Below, piece by piece: positions 1 to 5,254 of a DNA stretch of 5,952 nucleotides. The notes under the pieces are model-generated. The model did no database searches. It was not told the DNA's origin and was given only the letters and a program-made list of their open reading frames with translations. This stretch comes from Candidatus Dadabacteria bacterium (lineage in GTDB: Bacteria; Desulfobacterota_D; UBA1144; Nemesobacterales; UBA2774): assembly GCA_004356555.1 (NCBI GenBank), contig SMWY01000060.1, forward strand, positions 1-5,952. The letters run 5' to 3'. Position numbers and translations under genes: made by a program. Position 1 is the stretch's first letter; every line of letters begins with the position of its first letter.

Positions 1-2
1 CT

Positions 3-155
3 TATACGATAAATTCAAACATTGAGAATTCTAATATACCTTTAACTTATTGGGGAATTTATTTAGATGATATAGAGATTTCCACCACTTCCACTAAAGA
101 GAAGGCAGAGAAAACAAAAGAGTGGATGGAAAACTGGCTTGATACTATAAACTAA
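3..155 (+). CDS. C-terminal end of an unidentified protein (5' end outside window)
   Basis: An open frame runs from the left edge of the window to a TAA at 153-155 and encodes the last 50 residues of a protein that starts upstream. I do not recognise the family. The visible tail has a hydrophobic/aromatic stretch (PLTYWGIYLDDIEI) and then a Lys/Glu-rich, probably helical end (TKEKAEKTKEWMENW). The other two forward frames hit stops within the first 25 bases. The frame ends 26 bases before a strong intrinsic terminator in the same orientation, which supports it as a real gene end. No function is assigned. Confidence 0.6.
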   Translation, partial: YTINSNIENSNIPLTYWGIYLDDIEISTTSTKEKAEKTKEWMENWLDTIN

Positions 156-181
156 GAAATATTGGTCCATCCATCCTCCTG

Positions 182-226
182 CCCCGTTGTTGTATAATAT
201 TTATGCAACAACGGGGTTTTTTCTTT
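182..226 (+). terminator. Rho-independent terminator after the first gene
   Basis: CCCCGTTGTTG (182-192) pairs perfectly with CAACAACGGGG (206-216). The AT-rich middle can extend the stem by five more pairs, including one T-G wobble. Six T residues follow at 217-222, then C and TTT. It lies 26 bases after the stop of the upstream partial gene and separates that gene from the SDR/ccmA unit. Confidence 0.93.
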
Positions 227-272
227 AGCTGTATAAATCTGAACTAAATTTAAAGAACCTAGGCCTTACCCT

Positions 273-302
273 TTGACGATATTCCCTCTTTAAGAGTATA
301 TT
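273..302 (+). promoter_or_regulatory. Sigma-70-type promoter for the SDR-ccmA unit
   Basis: TTGACG (273-278) is followed after 18 bp by TATATT (297-302), a near-consensus pair. Transcription would start near 309 and give a short leader of about 40 nt before the ATG at 348. It lies between the terminator of the preceding gene and the first gene of the next unit, the expected place. No operator dyad is obvious. Confidence 0.6.
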
Positions 303-347
303 AGTAGAACTTAAATCTACGCACTGATAAAACAGGACACATTAAGT

Positions 348-1391
348 ATGAAAGCTATCGTTACAGGCGGTACAGGATTCATTGGAGGAAAACTAGTAGA
401 GGCTTTAGTAAGGAATGGTTATGAAGTAAGGTGTTTGATAAGAAAAACCAGTAACGTTTCCCGGCTAAAAGAACTAGGAGTAGAGCTATTTCTTGGTGAT
501 TTAGGAGATCTGGAGGCCTTAAGAAATCTTCCCGATGGAGGGGAAGTTGTATTTCACCTTGCAGCGCTTGTTACTGACTGGGGTGATGCCGATAATTTCT
601 ACAAATATAACGTTCTTGCCACTAAGGAACTCTTAGAATCTTCAAAGACCCACGGGGTAAAGAGGTTCGTATATATGAGCTCGTCCACAGTTGTGTGGAA
701 ATCTGATTTCTGGAATATCCATAAACTGATCGATATTGATGAGACATATCCCTACACAGAAAAACACACCGATAATTATAACGCCTCTAAAACACAAGCT
801 GAGAAGCTGGTTCTAAAATACAATAAAAATGAGGGGCTCGAAACAATAGTTGTCAGACCGTCCAATGTATGGGGGGCAGGAGACACGGTAATTTTGCCCC
901 GGATCGCAATGGCCGCTAAAAAAGGAATACTCTATCCTATGGGTAGCGGGGAAAGATCTGTAACCCCCTGCCATGTTTATAACCTGGTCAACGCACTTTT
1001 ACTCATTGCGGAAAATAATAAAGCGCCCGGGAATATCTACTTCATAAACGACGGCGTTAAAATCCCTTATATGGAGTTTCTTGCCAAACAGCTAAGTGCC
1101 TCAGGAATAGATTGGACCGCGGGGTTTTCTATTCCTTATAAATTCGCTTACGCTGTAGCTGCAATTTTAGAAGTAGTATTTAAACTAATTAAATCCAAGA
1201 AACCTCCTGTGCTTACAAAGATGGCTGTTGCTGTTCTTTCAGGGAGCAGGAGCTATAGCATAGAAAAAGCCCGCACTGAGCTCGGCTACAAGCCTGAGGT
1301 CAAAATGGACGAGGGGATAAAAGAGCTTAAGAAATGGGTAACGGAATTAGGCGGGACCGATGAGCTCCTGAAGCATGTCTTAAAAATATAA
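348..1391 (+). CDS. NAD(P)-dependent epimerase/dehydratase-like extended SDR (3-beta-HSD-like)
   Basis: This 347-residue protein has the layout of an extended short-chain dehydrogenase/reductase. The N-terminal Rossmann glycine motif is GGTGFIG (residues 7-13). GDL (50-52) follows the third strand, a Ser cluster sits at 111-113, and the catalytic Tyr-xxx-Lys is Y144-K148 (YNASK). RPSNVWGAGD (170-179) is the substrate-side motif of the family. The C-terminal part (Y303-SIEKARTELGYKP, then an EG..ELKKW helix) is typical of 3-beta-hydroxysteroid dehydrogenase-like and sugar-epimerase members. The sequence does not decide between a nucleotide-sugar, a sterol/hopanoid-type or another substrate. 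The start is supported by an AGGA at 333-336 and by the Rossmann fold beginning at residue 3. ccmA starts 18 bases after its stop, so the two are probably co-transcribed. No missing key residue is seen. Confidence 0.9.
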   Translation: MKAIVTGGTGFIGGKLVEALVRNGYEVRCLIRKTSNVSRLKELGVELFLGDLGDLEALRNLPDGGEVVFHLAALVTDWGDADNFYKYNVLATKELLESSKTHGVKRFVYMSSSTVVWKSDFWNIHKLIDIDETYPYTEKHTDNYNASKTQAEKLVLKYNKNEGLETIVVRPSNVWGAGDTVILPRIAMAAKKGILYPMGSGERSVTPCHVYNLVNALLLIAENNKAPGNIYFINDGVKIPYMEFLAKQLSASGIDWTAGFSIPYKFAYAVAAILEVVFKLIKSKKPPVLTKMAVAVLSGSRSYSIEKARTELGYKPEVKMDEGIKELKKWVTELGGTDELLKHVLKI

Positions 1392-1409
1392 TTTGTATAT
1401 TCCCCCAAT

Positions 1410-2138
1410 ATGACTATCTCAGCAGAAAACGTACAATACGATATCCAGGCCGAAGGGTTAAAAAAATCTTTTGGCAATTTTGATGCCCTGCGCGGTATAG
1501 ACCTGCGGGTTAAAAGGGGGGAGTTTATGACCCTCTTTGGCCCTAATGGCGCTGGTAAAACAACATTGATAAAACTGCTCGCTACGCTTACAAGTCCTAC
1601 TTCGGGAACTCTAAGCGTATACGGTTATGATGTTAGAAAAGATGTAAATAATATTAGATCGGTAATAGGCGTTATCTCGCACGACCCTTACTTGTACGAT
1701 AATCTAAGTGCTTTTGAGAATATCAAATTTTTTGGAACCCTATATGGACTCGATGATGTAGACAATAGGGCCCGTTCCGTAATTAAGCAGGTTGGACTTG
1801 AAAAACGAATGAACGATCTTGTAAGAACATTCTCAAGAGGTATGAAGCAGCGCCTTACAGTCGCAAGAGCTATTGTTCATGAACCCAAAATATTGCTCCT
1901 TGATGAACCCTATACCGGGCTTGATCAACATGGAGCCCAAATATTTGGGGAAATGCTCTCAGATTTAAAATCCCAAAGACGCACTATCCTTATGACCACC
2001 CATAACATAGACGAAGGGCTTGATTTAAGTGACCGAATAGGGATCCTGGCAAAGGGAAAGATCGTGCTTGACTGTTCTAAAACAGAGATACAAAGATCAG
2101 GATTTAAGGATCTTTACATCTCCAAAGTTGAACAATAG
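1410..2138 (+). CDS. ccmA: Heme exporter-type ABC transporter ATP-binding protein (CcmA-like)
   Basis: This 242-residue ABC ATPase has all nucleotide-binding motifs: Walker A GPNGAGKTT (44-52), signature FSRGMKQ (141-147, a variant of LSGGQ), Walker B ILLLDEP (161-167), D-loop GLD (170-172) and the H-loop His198 (MTTHN). The Q-loop position carries His91 (ISHDPYLYDNLS) instead of Gln. The FSRGMKQRL signature, the LFGPNGAGKTTL context and the short length match heme exporter CcmA proteins of cytochrome c maturation system I as I know them. CcmA powers release of heme-loaded CcmE through CcmB and CcmC at the inner membrane. No ribosome site is evident before the ATG, so translation may be coupled to the SDR gene 18 bases upstream. 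The expected ccmB partner does not follow: an IS-like end begins 15 bases after the stop. A generic ABC-2-type exporter ATPase is the alternative. Confidence 0.8.
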   Translation: MTISAENVQYDIQAEGLKKSFGNFDALRGIDLRVKRGEFMTLFGPNGAGKTTLIKLLATLTSPTSGTLSVYGYDVRKDVNNIRSVIGVISHDPYLYDNLSAFENIKFFGTLYGLDDVDNRARSVIKQVGLEKRMNDLVRTFSRGMKQRLTVARAIVHEPKILLLDEPYTGLDQHGAQIFGEMLSDLKSQRRTILMTTHNIDEGLDLSDRIGILAKGKIVLDCSKTEIQRSGFKDLYISKVEQ

Positions 2139-2152
2139 TAATAAACCTTCCT

Positions 2153-2293
2153 TATACTGCTCCCCATTAAGACGCTAGTAGAATTAAGCTAGTAATATAC
2201 CCTAAAATAGTGGAAGGAGCGGGAGCAATGAAACGGAGAAGATGGGATTCTAAGACAAAGAAGGAAACAGAGCTATTCATAATGGGTATATAA
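2153..2293 (+). mobile_element. Truncated IS3-family-like element: left end plus transposase stub
   Basis: The stretch starts TATACTGCTCCCC (2153-2165). This differs by one base from TGTACTGCTCCC at the end of the repeat at 4596 (- strand) and is close to TGTACTGCACCCC at 5370. From memory, IS3-family elements of the IS150 group have ends starting TGTACTGCACCC. Seventy-five bases in, a strong ribosome site (GGAAGGAG, 2212-2219) precedes an ATG whose first residues look like an IS3 OrfA. Terminus, short leader and orfA match the normal IS3 layout. No downstream transposase (helix-turn-helix or DDE domain) follows, so only a fragment remains. A direct repeat GCTAGTA occurs at 2174-2180 and 2188-2194. 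The right limit of the fragment is uncertain. Confidence 0.55.
2228..2293 (+). pseudogene. Broken IS3-type OrfA transposase, first codons only
   Basis: The ATG at 2228 follows GGAAGGAG with good spacing and encodes 21 residues beginning MKRRRWDSKTKKE, then stops at TAA 2291-2293. MKRRRWD.KTK is, from memory, the usual start of a group of IS3-family OrfA proteins, in which the next residues form the first helix of a helix-turn-helix. Here the sequence departs from that pattern after about residue 13 and ends at once, and no frame nearby restores it. It is therefore a truncated transposase and not a functional small protein. A native 21-residue peptide cannot be excluded, because the ribosome site is excellent. 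Confidence 0.5.
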
Positions 2294-2422
2294 TTTCAAA
2301 TTCCCGCCTTCACCCTCTCTTTTCATTGGTGCCTACTCGCGATAGGCCCGTGCGTGGCAAATAAAGATCTAGCCGCTTTCATGAGTCATGCAGCTTATTC
2401 GATGGTAAAGTGGATGCGCAGT

Positions 2423-2485
2423 GTGGACCCGCGCGTGCGCGGTGGGGGAGCGGGGTTTGGAAAATGACCGCGTGCAGACCCGCGG
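2423..2485. repeat. GC-rich palindromic dispersed-type repeats (two degenerate units)
   Basis: CCGCGC (2429-2434) and GCGCGG (2437-2442) form one palindrome. CCGCG (2468-2472) and CGCGG (2481-2485) form a second. Each unit contains GACCCGCG (2426-2433 and 2477-2484), 51 bases apart. The + frame from 2423 reads VDPRVRG, a peptide familiar from spurious ORFs over short palindromic intergenic repeats in proteobacterial genomes (from memory). Copy number elsewhere in the genome cannot be seen here. Confidence 0.45.
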
Positions 2486-2638
2486 GGGTGATGGGGGCGC
2501 CGCCGCAATCTCGATGAGGCTCCTTATATTTATTCGGTAAGTGGCGAACCCGGCATACCGCGACGGCTTATCCCTTATCATGTTGGAATGATGTAATCAC
2601 GGTTTTCCGCGGGCACCACGTGAAACCCGTCGAATGGG

Positions 2639-2663
2639 GAATCCACCCATGCATGCTGGATTC
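2639..2663. repeat. Hairpin-forming inverted repeat
   Basis: GAATCCA (2639-2645) is the exact reverse complement of TGGATTC (2657-2663). The arms enclose an 11-base centre that contains the self-complementary GCATGC. The arms match the core of common dispersed palindromes (GGGAATCCA...TGGATTCCC) known from many genomes. There is no T-run, so it is not an intrinsic terminator. Confidence 0.45.
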
Positions 2664-2767
2664 TTCTGATATGTTAATTTAACCGCCGGCTAAAATTGTA
2701 AACAAAATCCGCTAATACGATATCTATGGGGAGTGTTGACATGTGGTCCCGTCACTACTACCTAATA

Positions 2768-3235
2768 TCAAGGGACGCCGTTGCGGGGTACAACGACGTC
2801 GATGAATAGGGATGTAGTTCTGAAACCCTCAGGTATCGTACCTTCTAGCACTGCCACTTTAAAAATTACTGAACCGCTCTTCTGCACCACACTGATAAGT
2901 TCAACCACCACGTTGTTGTCTCCATCTTTCTTCAACACGGAAAGAGTTGCGTTTGGCGGGTCTGCCTTGAAGCTGTCACTCCCCTTGTCCCACATCTCAA
3001 GGAATTTTGATACACTCATATGCCCTGCAATCCTATTCGGACGGTCTGAGAAATAGATTACGTTCGGTACTCCGTTTAATGTTAAAGTATCCCCATCCAA
3101 CGAGCCCGACGTCCCGCTTATAACAAACAGATAACCCGGGTTTTTAGAATCGTCGATTACATGCTCGGCGAATACCAAGCCGGGAACCAGAGTTAACATC
3201 ACGGTAAAAATTCCTACTAAGGTTGAGAATCTCAT
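2768..3235 (-). CDS. Small secreted protein of an uncharacterised conserved family
   Basis: This 155-residue protein starts with a clear signal peptide: MRF, then a hydrophobic core at about 4-20, with likely cleavage after VFA (21-23). The mature part is mostly beta-type sequence. Segments that look conserved are YFSDRPNRIAGHM (61-73), FLEMWDKGSDSF (78-89), DPPNATLSVL (92-101) and SLFIDVV (142-148). I recall similar exported proteins with FSDRP.RIAGH, DPPNATLS and SLFID in other bacteria, all annotated as hypothetical. No catalytic motif, cysteine or anchor is visible, and no function is known to me. The start is fixed by AGGAGG (- strand, 3249-3244) eight bases before the ATG, and a duplicated TATAAT lies upstream at 3294-3304. 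The IPTL-CTERM gene on the same strand ends 263 bases upstream, but this gene seems to have its own promoter. Confidence 0.85.
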   Translation of the reverse strand: MRFSTLVGIFTVMLTLVPGLVFAEHVIDDSKNPGYLFVISGTSGSLDGDTLTLNGVPNVIYFSDRPNRIAGHMSVSKFLEMWDKGSDSFKADPPNATLSVLKKDGDNNVVVELISVVQKSGSVIFKVAVLEGTIPEGFRTTSLFIDVVVPRNGVP

Positions 3236-3293
3236 AGCTACAACCTCCTGATTCTTTAAATACAGGGCTTAAAATGGAATCTATTACACCCTT

Positions 3294-3304
3294 ATTATAT
3301 TATA
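3294..3304 (-). promoter_or_regulatory. Duplicated -10 element upstream of the secreted-protein gene
   Basis: On the - strand two overlapping perfect TATAAT boxes occur (3304-3299 and 3299-3294), about 60 bases before the ATG at 3235. I see no good -35 hexamer at the right distance, so the promoter is weak, activator-dependent, or has a poor -35. The degenerate repeat copy at 3333-3359 sits just upstream of the expected -35 zone. Confidence 0.4.
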
Positions 3305-3332
3305 GCCAAGATTCTAAATAAAAGTTGTAATT

Positions 3333-3359
3333 AAGCTCGGTTTAAGTTGGAATTATGAA
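3333..3359 (+). repeat. Degenerate copy of the IS-end-like repeat (inner part)
   Basis: AAGCTCGG (3333-3340) followed by TTTAAGTTGGAAT (3341-3353) and TATGAA closely matches the inner half of the repeat at 5370-5415 (AAGCCAGA, TTTAAGTTGGAAT, GATGAA) and of the one at 4553-4596 on the - strand (AAGCTAGG, TTAAGTTGGAT, TCATGA). TTGT (3325-3328) may be what is left of the preceding TTTTGTC. The outer TGTACTGC end is not recognisable. It lies between the two - strand secreted-protein genes. Confidence 0.45.
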
Positions 3360-3383
3360 TACTCCGGCTTTATGAGCAAGAGA

Positions 3384-3408
3384 CGGGGGAGCCTAATGAC
3401 TCCTCCCG
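3384..3408 (-). terminator. Possible terminator or 3' hairpin of the IPTL-CTERM gene
   Basis: CGGGGGAG (3384-3391) pairs with CTCCTCCCG (3400-3408) with one bulged base and an eight-base loop. It lies about 90 bases after the stop of the IPTL-CTERM gene. In - strand sense it is followed by GTCTCTTGCTC, only modestly T-rich, so it could be a weak terminator or a stabilising 3' hairpin. Confidence 0.35.
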
Positions 3409-3498
3409 GCTTGGGTTGTACGTTAATCGTTGGTGTAGGTGGGTACAATCAGGTCTTCCTGAGAATTAGCGTGTCTCCTATAGGCATAGTGGATATTC

Positions 3499-4186
3499 CT
3501 ACTGGTTAGCTCCGTCGGGACCTCTCCCGCCGGCGGCTGTACGCCTAGTTCTCATAATAAACAAACCTATCACAGCTAACAGCCCTAACACACCTGCCGT
3601 TATTATCATGCCCCATTCATTGAGGGTTGGTATTGGTGTTGTTATAATGGGTGGTGGAGGTCTGCAGTCGACATTTCCACATTCGTACGGTGGTTCTGGG
3701 GGTGAACCCCAAAAACTTCGAATCGCCATCACACCTCAAATCGAGTGCGGTGACGTATGCCAAAAGCTCGCGCTGACTAGCCTTCACTTGCTGAGGGGTG
3801 AGATTTAAAACTACTATGTTTGGCGTTTTGCAATCTAACTGTACTGAATGTCTGTTCGTACATGATCCGACTTTGTTCTCGTCAATTAATGTCTGATCTA
3901 TCTGGATCATGGGCTCGCCCGGTGATTCGACCATCCCCCAAGCCGCCCATCCACCATCAGCATCATCATCCTGGAAAAATGCGACATTTATGTATTCGGG
4001 ACCCGCGTGCTCGGTGGGGTCATTACAGCACTCCGCAGTTTTTGGCACGGCATTGTAGGCGTATTCGGATGGGCTCCCGACAATTTGTGCCTGGGCGATT
4101 GCGACCTGTGATGTTCCGATAATTAGCACAGCGACGATAATTGATATTAAGAAACCGAAATGCATTATTCTTAAACTGCCTTTCAT
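3499..4186 (-). CDS. Exported IPTL-CTERM sorting-signal protein, frameshifted
   Basis: The N-terminal frame starts MKGSLRI and has a hydrophobic signal peptide (about 8-30, ending AIAQA), then an acidic, Cys-containing domain (AECCNDPTEHAGPEYINV, DGGWAAWGMVESPGEP). The other frame supplies a Pro-rich linker (CRPPPPIITTP), then IPTLNEWG, a hydrophobic helix (MIITAGVLGLLAVIGLFIM) and a basic tail (RTRRT). That is the IPTL-CTERM signal (IPTLxxWG) recognised by exosortase H-type enzymes. The frames join best at the five-G run 3698-3702 (CCCCC in the gene), giving about 228 residues. The N-terminal frame otherwise runs on to a stop at 3617-3619, and the C-terminal frame cannot extend beyond a TGA at 3738-3736. 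The start is the ATG at 4186, with GGAGG (4199-4195) eight bases before it. A GTG nine bases earlier lies inside that ribosome site. The ectodomain function is unknown. The shift could be a pseudogene mutation, a sequencing error or programmed +1 frameshifting. Confidence 0.8.
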
Positions 4187-4405
4187 AGGGTACACCTCCG
4201 TAATTTGATGCTATTCTGAAAGTATCTTAGCATATGGCTGATGTGTGTGGTTTCCATGGGGGAACTAGTCAGCTGATCTTTAATTGCGGGTGGTGTTCTA
4301 ACGATCGGTGGGACTAGGACGGTGGGTTCGATTGAAAGCGTGTATGAAACCTTGCACTTTTCCCCCACATATCTCCCCATTAGTATCCACTGTATAACAT
4401 TTTCC
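4187..4405 (-). other. Long 5' leader of the IPTL-CTERM gene
   Basis: The promoter at 4406-4435 implies transcription starting near 4399, so about 210 nt precede the ATG at 4186. I recognise no known riboswitch core. An open frame of up to 65 codons (ATG at 4380-4378) crosses the leader and ends in TGA overlapping the gene start as ATGA. It has no ribosome site and looks unlike a known protein, so I do not call it a gene. Confidence 0.35.
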
Positions 4406-4435
4406 ACTATATCATATTCTATAATAACGTGTCAA
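4406..4435 (-). promoter_or_regulatory. Sigma-70 promoter for the IPTL-CTERM gene
   Basis: On the - strand a perfect TTGACA (4435-4430) is followed after 18 bp by TATAGT (4411-4406). This is the strongest promoter-like pair in the right half of the window, and it faces the IPTL-CTERM gene. The next + strand gene begins at 4699, so this intergenic region carries divergent transcription. Confidence 0.6.
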
Positions 4436-4512
4436 TGTACGGCAAAGGTGGTGTCCATGTCGACTTTATAGTCAGTTTCAATCCATTTGAGACAAAAATA
4501 ATAGGGCAATAA

Positions 4513-4570
4513 GTTAAGTTAGATATTTGACAGAAAATCCTATATACAGGTGTCATGAATCCAACTTAAC
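4513..4570. repeat. Large imperfect inverted repeat upstream of the P460 gene
   Basis: GTTAAGTTAGAT (4513-4524) pairs with ATCCAACTTAAC (4559-4570) with one mismatch, and TGACA (4528-4532) pairs in register with TGTCA (4551-4555). The dyad centres near 4541.5 on CCTATATACAGG. Its right arm is the inner part of the IS-end-like repeat at 4553-4596, so the dyad may be a MITE-like relic. Alternatively it is a regulator site. Confidence 0.5.
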
Positions 4571-4596
4571 CTAGCTTGACAAAAGGGAGCAGTACA
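4553..4596 (-). repeat. IS3-end-like terminal repeat, copy L
   Basis: Read on the - strand from 4596 it begins TGTACTGCTCCC, then TTTTGTCAAGCTAGG, then TTAAGTTGGAT, ending TCATGA. It aligns with the + strand copy at 5370-5415 at about 39 of 46 columns with two one-base gaps, far beyond chance for a window this size. The outer motif also matches the IS stub at 2153 (11 of the first 12 bases). In + strand sense it would be the right end of an element lying to its left. Confidence 0.7.
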
Positions 4597-4698
4597 TCCT
4601 CTCTTATTAACCTAATTTGTCAGAAATTTAAAATTATCTGAAACGGATGACCTTTTACTGCATCTTATATTAATAGAAACGTAAAGGGGAGGTTATCT

Positions 4699-5217
4699 AT
4701 GAAAAAATTACTCTATTTAACGATAGTAATTTTGGCTTTTGGTTTTGTTTATGTGGGTACCGTGATTAGCGGAGATTCTACAGATCAGGCCGCTAAACTC
4801 TGGAGTTCAATTCAGGACGCCAAGTATCAGGACAACTGGGCTTTATGGCCGGGAAAGGGCAAAATGTATAAAGCTCAACCCCCTCATGGAGCTTTCCTTA
4901 CCACTTATATCAACGAAACCGCCGCAAATGCACTTAAGGCAGGTGTAAAAGAAATGCCTAAAGGTTCAATAATAATTAAAGAAAACTATATGCCCGATAA
5001 AAAACTTGCGGCTATAACGGTAATGAATAAAACCGGAGACGGTAAAGACGACTATTTCTGGGTTAAGTACATGCCGGACGGAACAGTTGCCAAAAAAGAA
5101 GTTGAAAAGGACGGCAAAAAGATGAGTGTACCCGTAGCCGGTACTCCTAAAGGATGTGTTGGGTGCCACGTGGCATCAGTAGGCGGTATTTACGATATAA
5201 TGACACCACCAAAATAA
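4699..5217 (+). CDS. Cytochrome P460-family c-type cytochrome, exported
   Basis: This 172-residue protein starts with a signal peptide (MKKLLYLTIVILAFGFVYVG, cleavage about residues 20-25) and has one heme c site near the C-terminus, CVGCH (C153, C156, H157). The middle matches the P460 pattern: PPHGAFLTTYIN (61-72), GSIIIKENYMPDKKLAAITVM (G89-M109), and WVKYMPDG (121-128). P460 proteins are periplasmic beta-sheet cytochromes. The founding member oxidises hydroxylamine/NO species using a Lys-heme cross-link, but many relatives are uncharacterised. K94 in KENY is a candidate conserved Lys, though I cannot tell whether it cross-links. GGGGAGG (4686-4692), six bases before the ATG, fixes the start. 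The gene is a single unit with its own terminator at 5255-5294. It lies between two inverted IS-end-like repeats. Heme attachment would need a Ccm-type pathway, of which ccmA lies upstream. Confidence 0.85.
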   Translation: MKKLLYLTIVILAFGFVYVGTVISGDSTDQAAKLWSSIQDAKYQDNWALWPGKGKMYKAQPPHGAFLTTYINETAANALKAGVKEMPKGSIIIKENYMPDKKLAAITVMNKTGDGKDDYFWVKYMPDGTVAKKEVEKDGKKMSVPVAGTPKGCVGCHVASVGGIYDIMTPPK

Positions 5218-5254
5218 ATAAACTTTGCTAAATTTATTTGTATTCCCTTCTCTT

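Larger units (their letters stand above)
2294..2767. other. Gene-poor stretch with a GC-rich repetitive patch
   Basis: No credible gene was found. The only frame of size (2369-2581, - strand, 70 codons) translates to a low-complexity Pro/Arg/Ser-rich peptide with no signal peptide, no family resemblance and no ribosome site. The stretch holds a short inverted repeat (GCCTA 2331-2335 with TAGGC 2343-2347), a GC-rich block (2411-2520, 71% G+C by count) with two palindromes, and a hairpin at 2639-2663. It lies between the transposase stub and the end of the secreted-protein gene, so it is probably decayed or acquired DNA. No terminator was recognised for the - strand gene that ends at 2768. Confidence 0.6.
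4436..4698. other. Divergent intergenic region upstream of the P460 gene
   Basis: No gene is seen. It contains the large dyad 4513-4570, the IS-end-like repeat 4553-4596, and five TGACA/TGTCA pentamers counting the one in the divergent -35 (4430-4434, 4528-4532, 4551-4555, 4577-4581, 4618-4622). TATATT (4666-4671), 27 bases before the ATG, is the best -10 for the cytochrome gene, but no matching -35 is evident. TCAGA (4620-4624) and TCTGA (4637-4641) form a small dyad just upstream that could be an operator or activator site. Confidence 0.4.

Noticed and set aside
2369..2581. 70-codon - strand open frame over the GC-rich patch
   Set aside because: It is Pro/Arg/Ser-rich low-complexity sequence with no ribosome site, signal peptide or family resemblance. 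Its length is explained by high G+C lowering stop frequency.
2582..2593. GTTGGAATGATG, identical to 5403-5414
   Set aside because: A 12-base match is expected about once or twice by chance in a window of this size on two strands, and the flanks do not match the IS-end-like repeat.
2736..2768. TTGACA at 2736-2741 as a + strand promoter
   Set aside because: No acceptable -10 lies 16-18 bp downstream, and it would only transcribe antisense to the secreted-protein gene.
2781..3056. 91-codon + strand frame opposite the secreted-protein gene
   Set aside because: It is antisense shadow of a gene with a signal peptide, ribosome site and family-like motifs, and has no ribosome site of its own.
3820..4122. 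100-codon + strand frame opposite the IPTL-CTERM gene
   Set aside because: It is His/Pro/Arg-rich, lacks a ribosome site, and lies fully antisense to a better-supported gene.
4183..4407. 74-codon - strand frame ending on the IPTL-CTERM start codon
   Set aside because: Its first ATG overlaps the -10 box of the predicted promoter, the next ATG has no ribosome site, and the product has no recognisable features. It is kept only as a note on the leader.
4527..4610. TTGACA at 4527 and 4576 as -35 boxes for the P460 gene
   Set aside because: Neither has a -10-like hexamer at 16-18 bp. They fall inside the dyad and the IS-end-like repeat.
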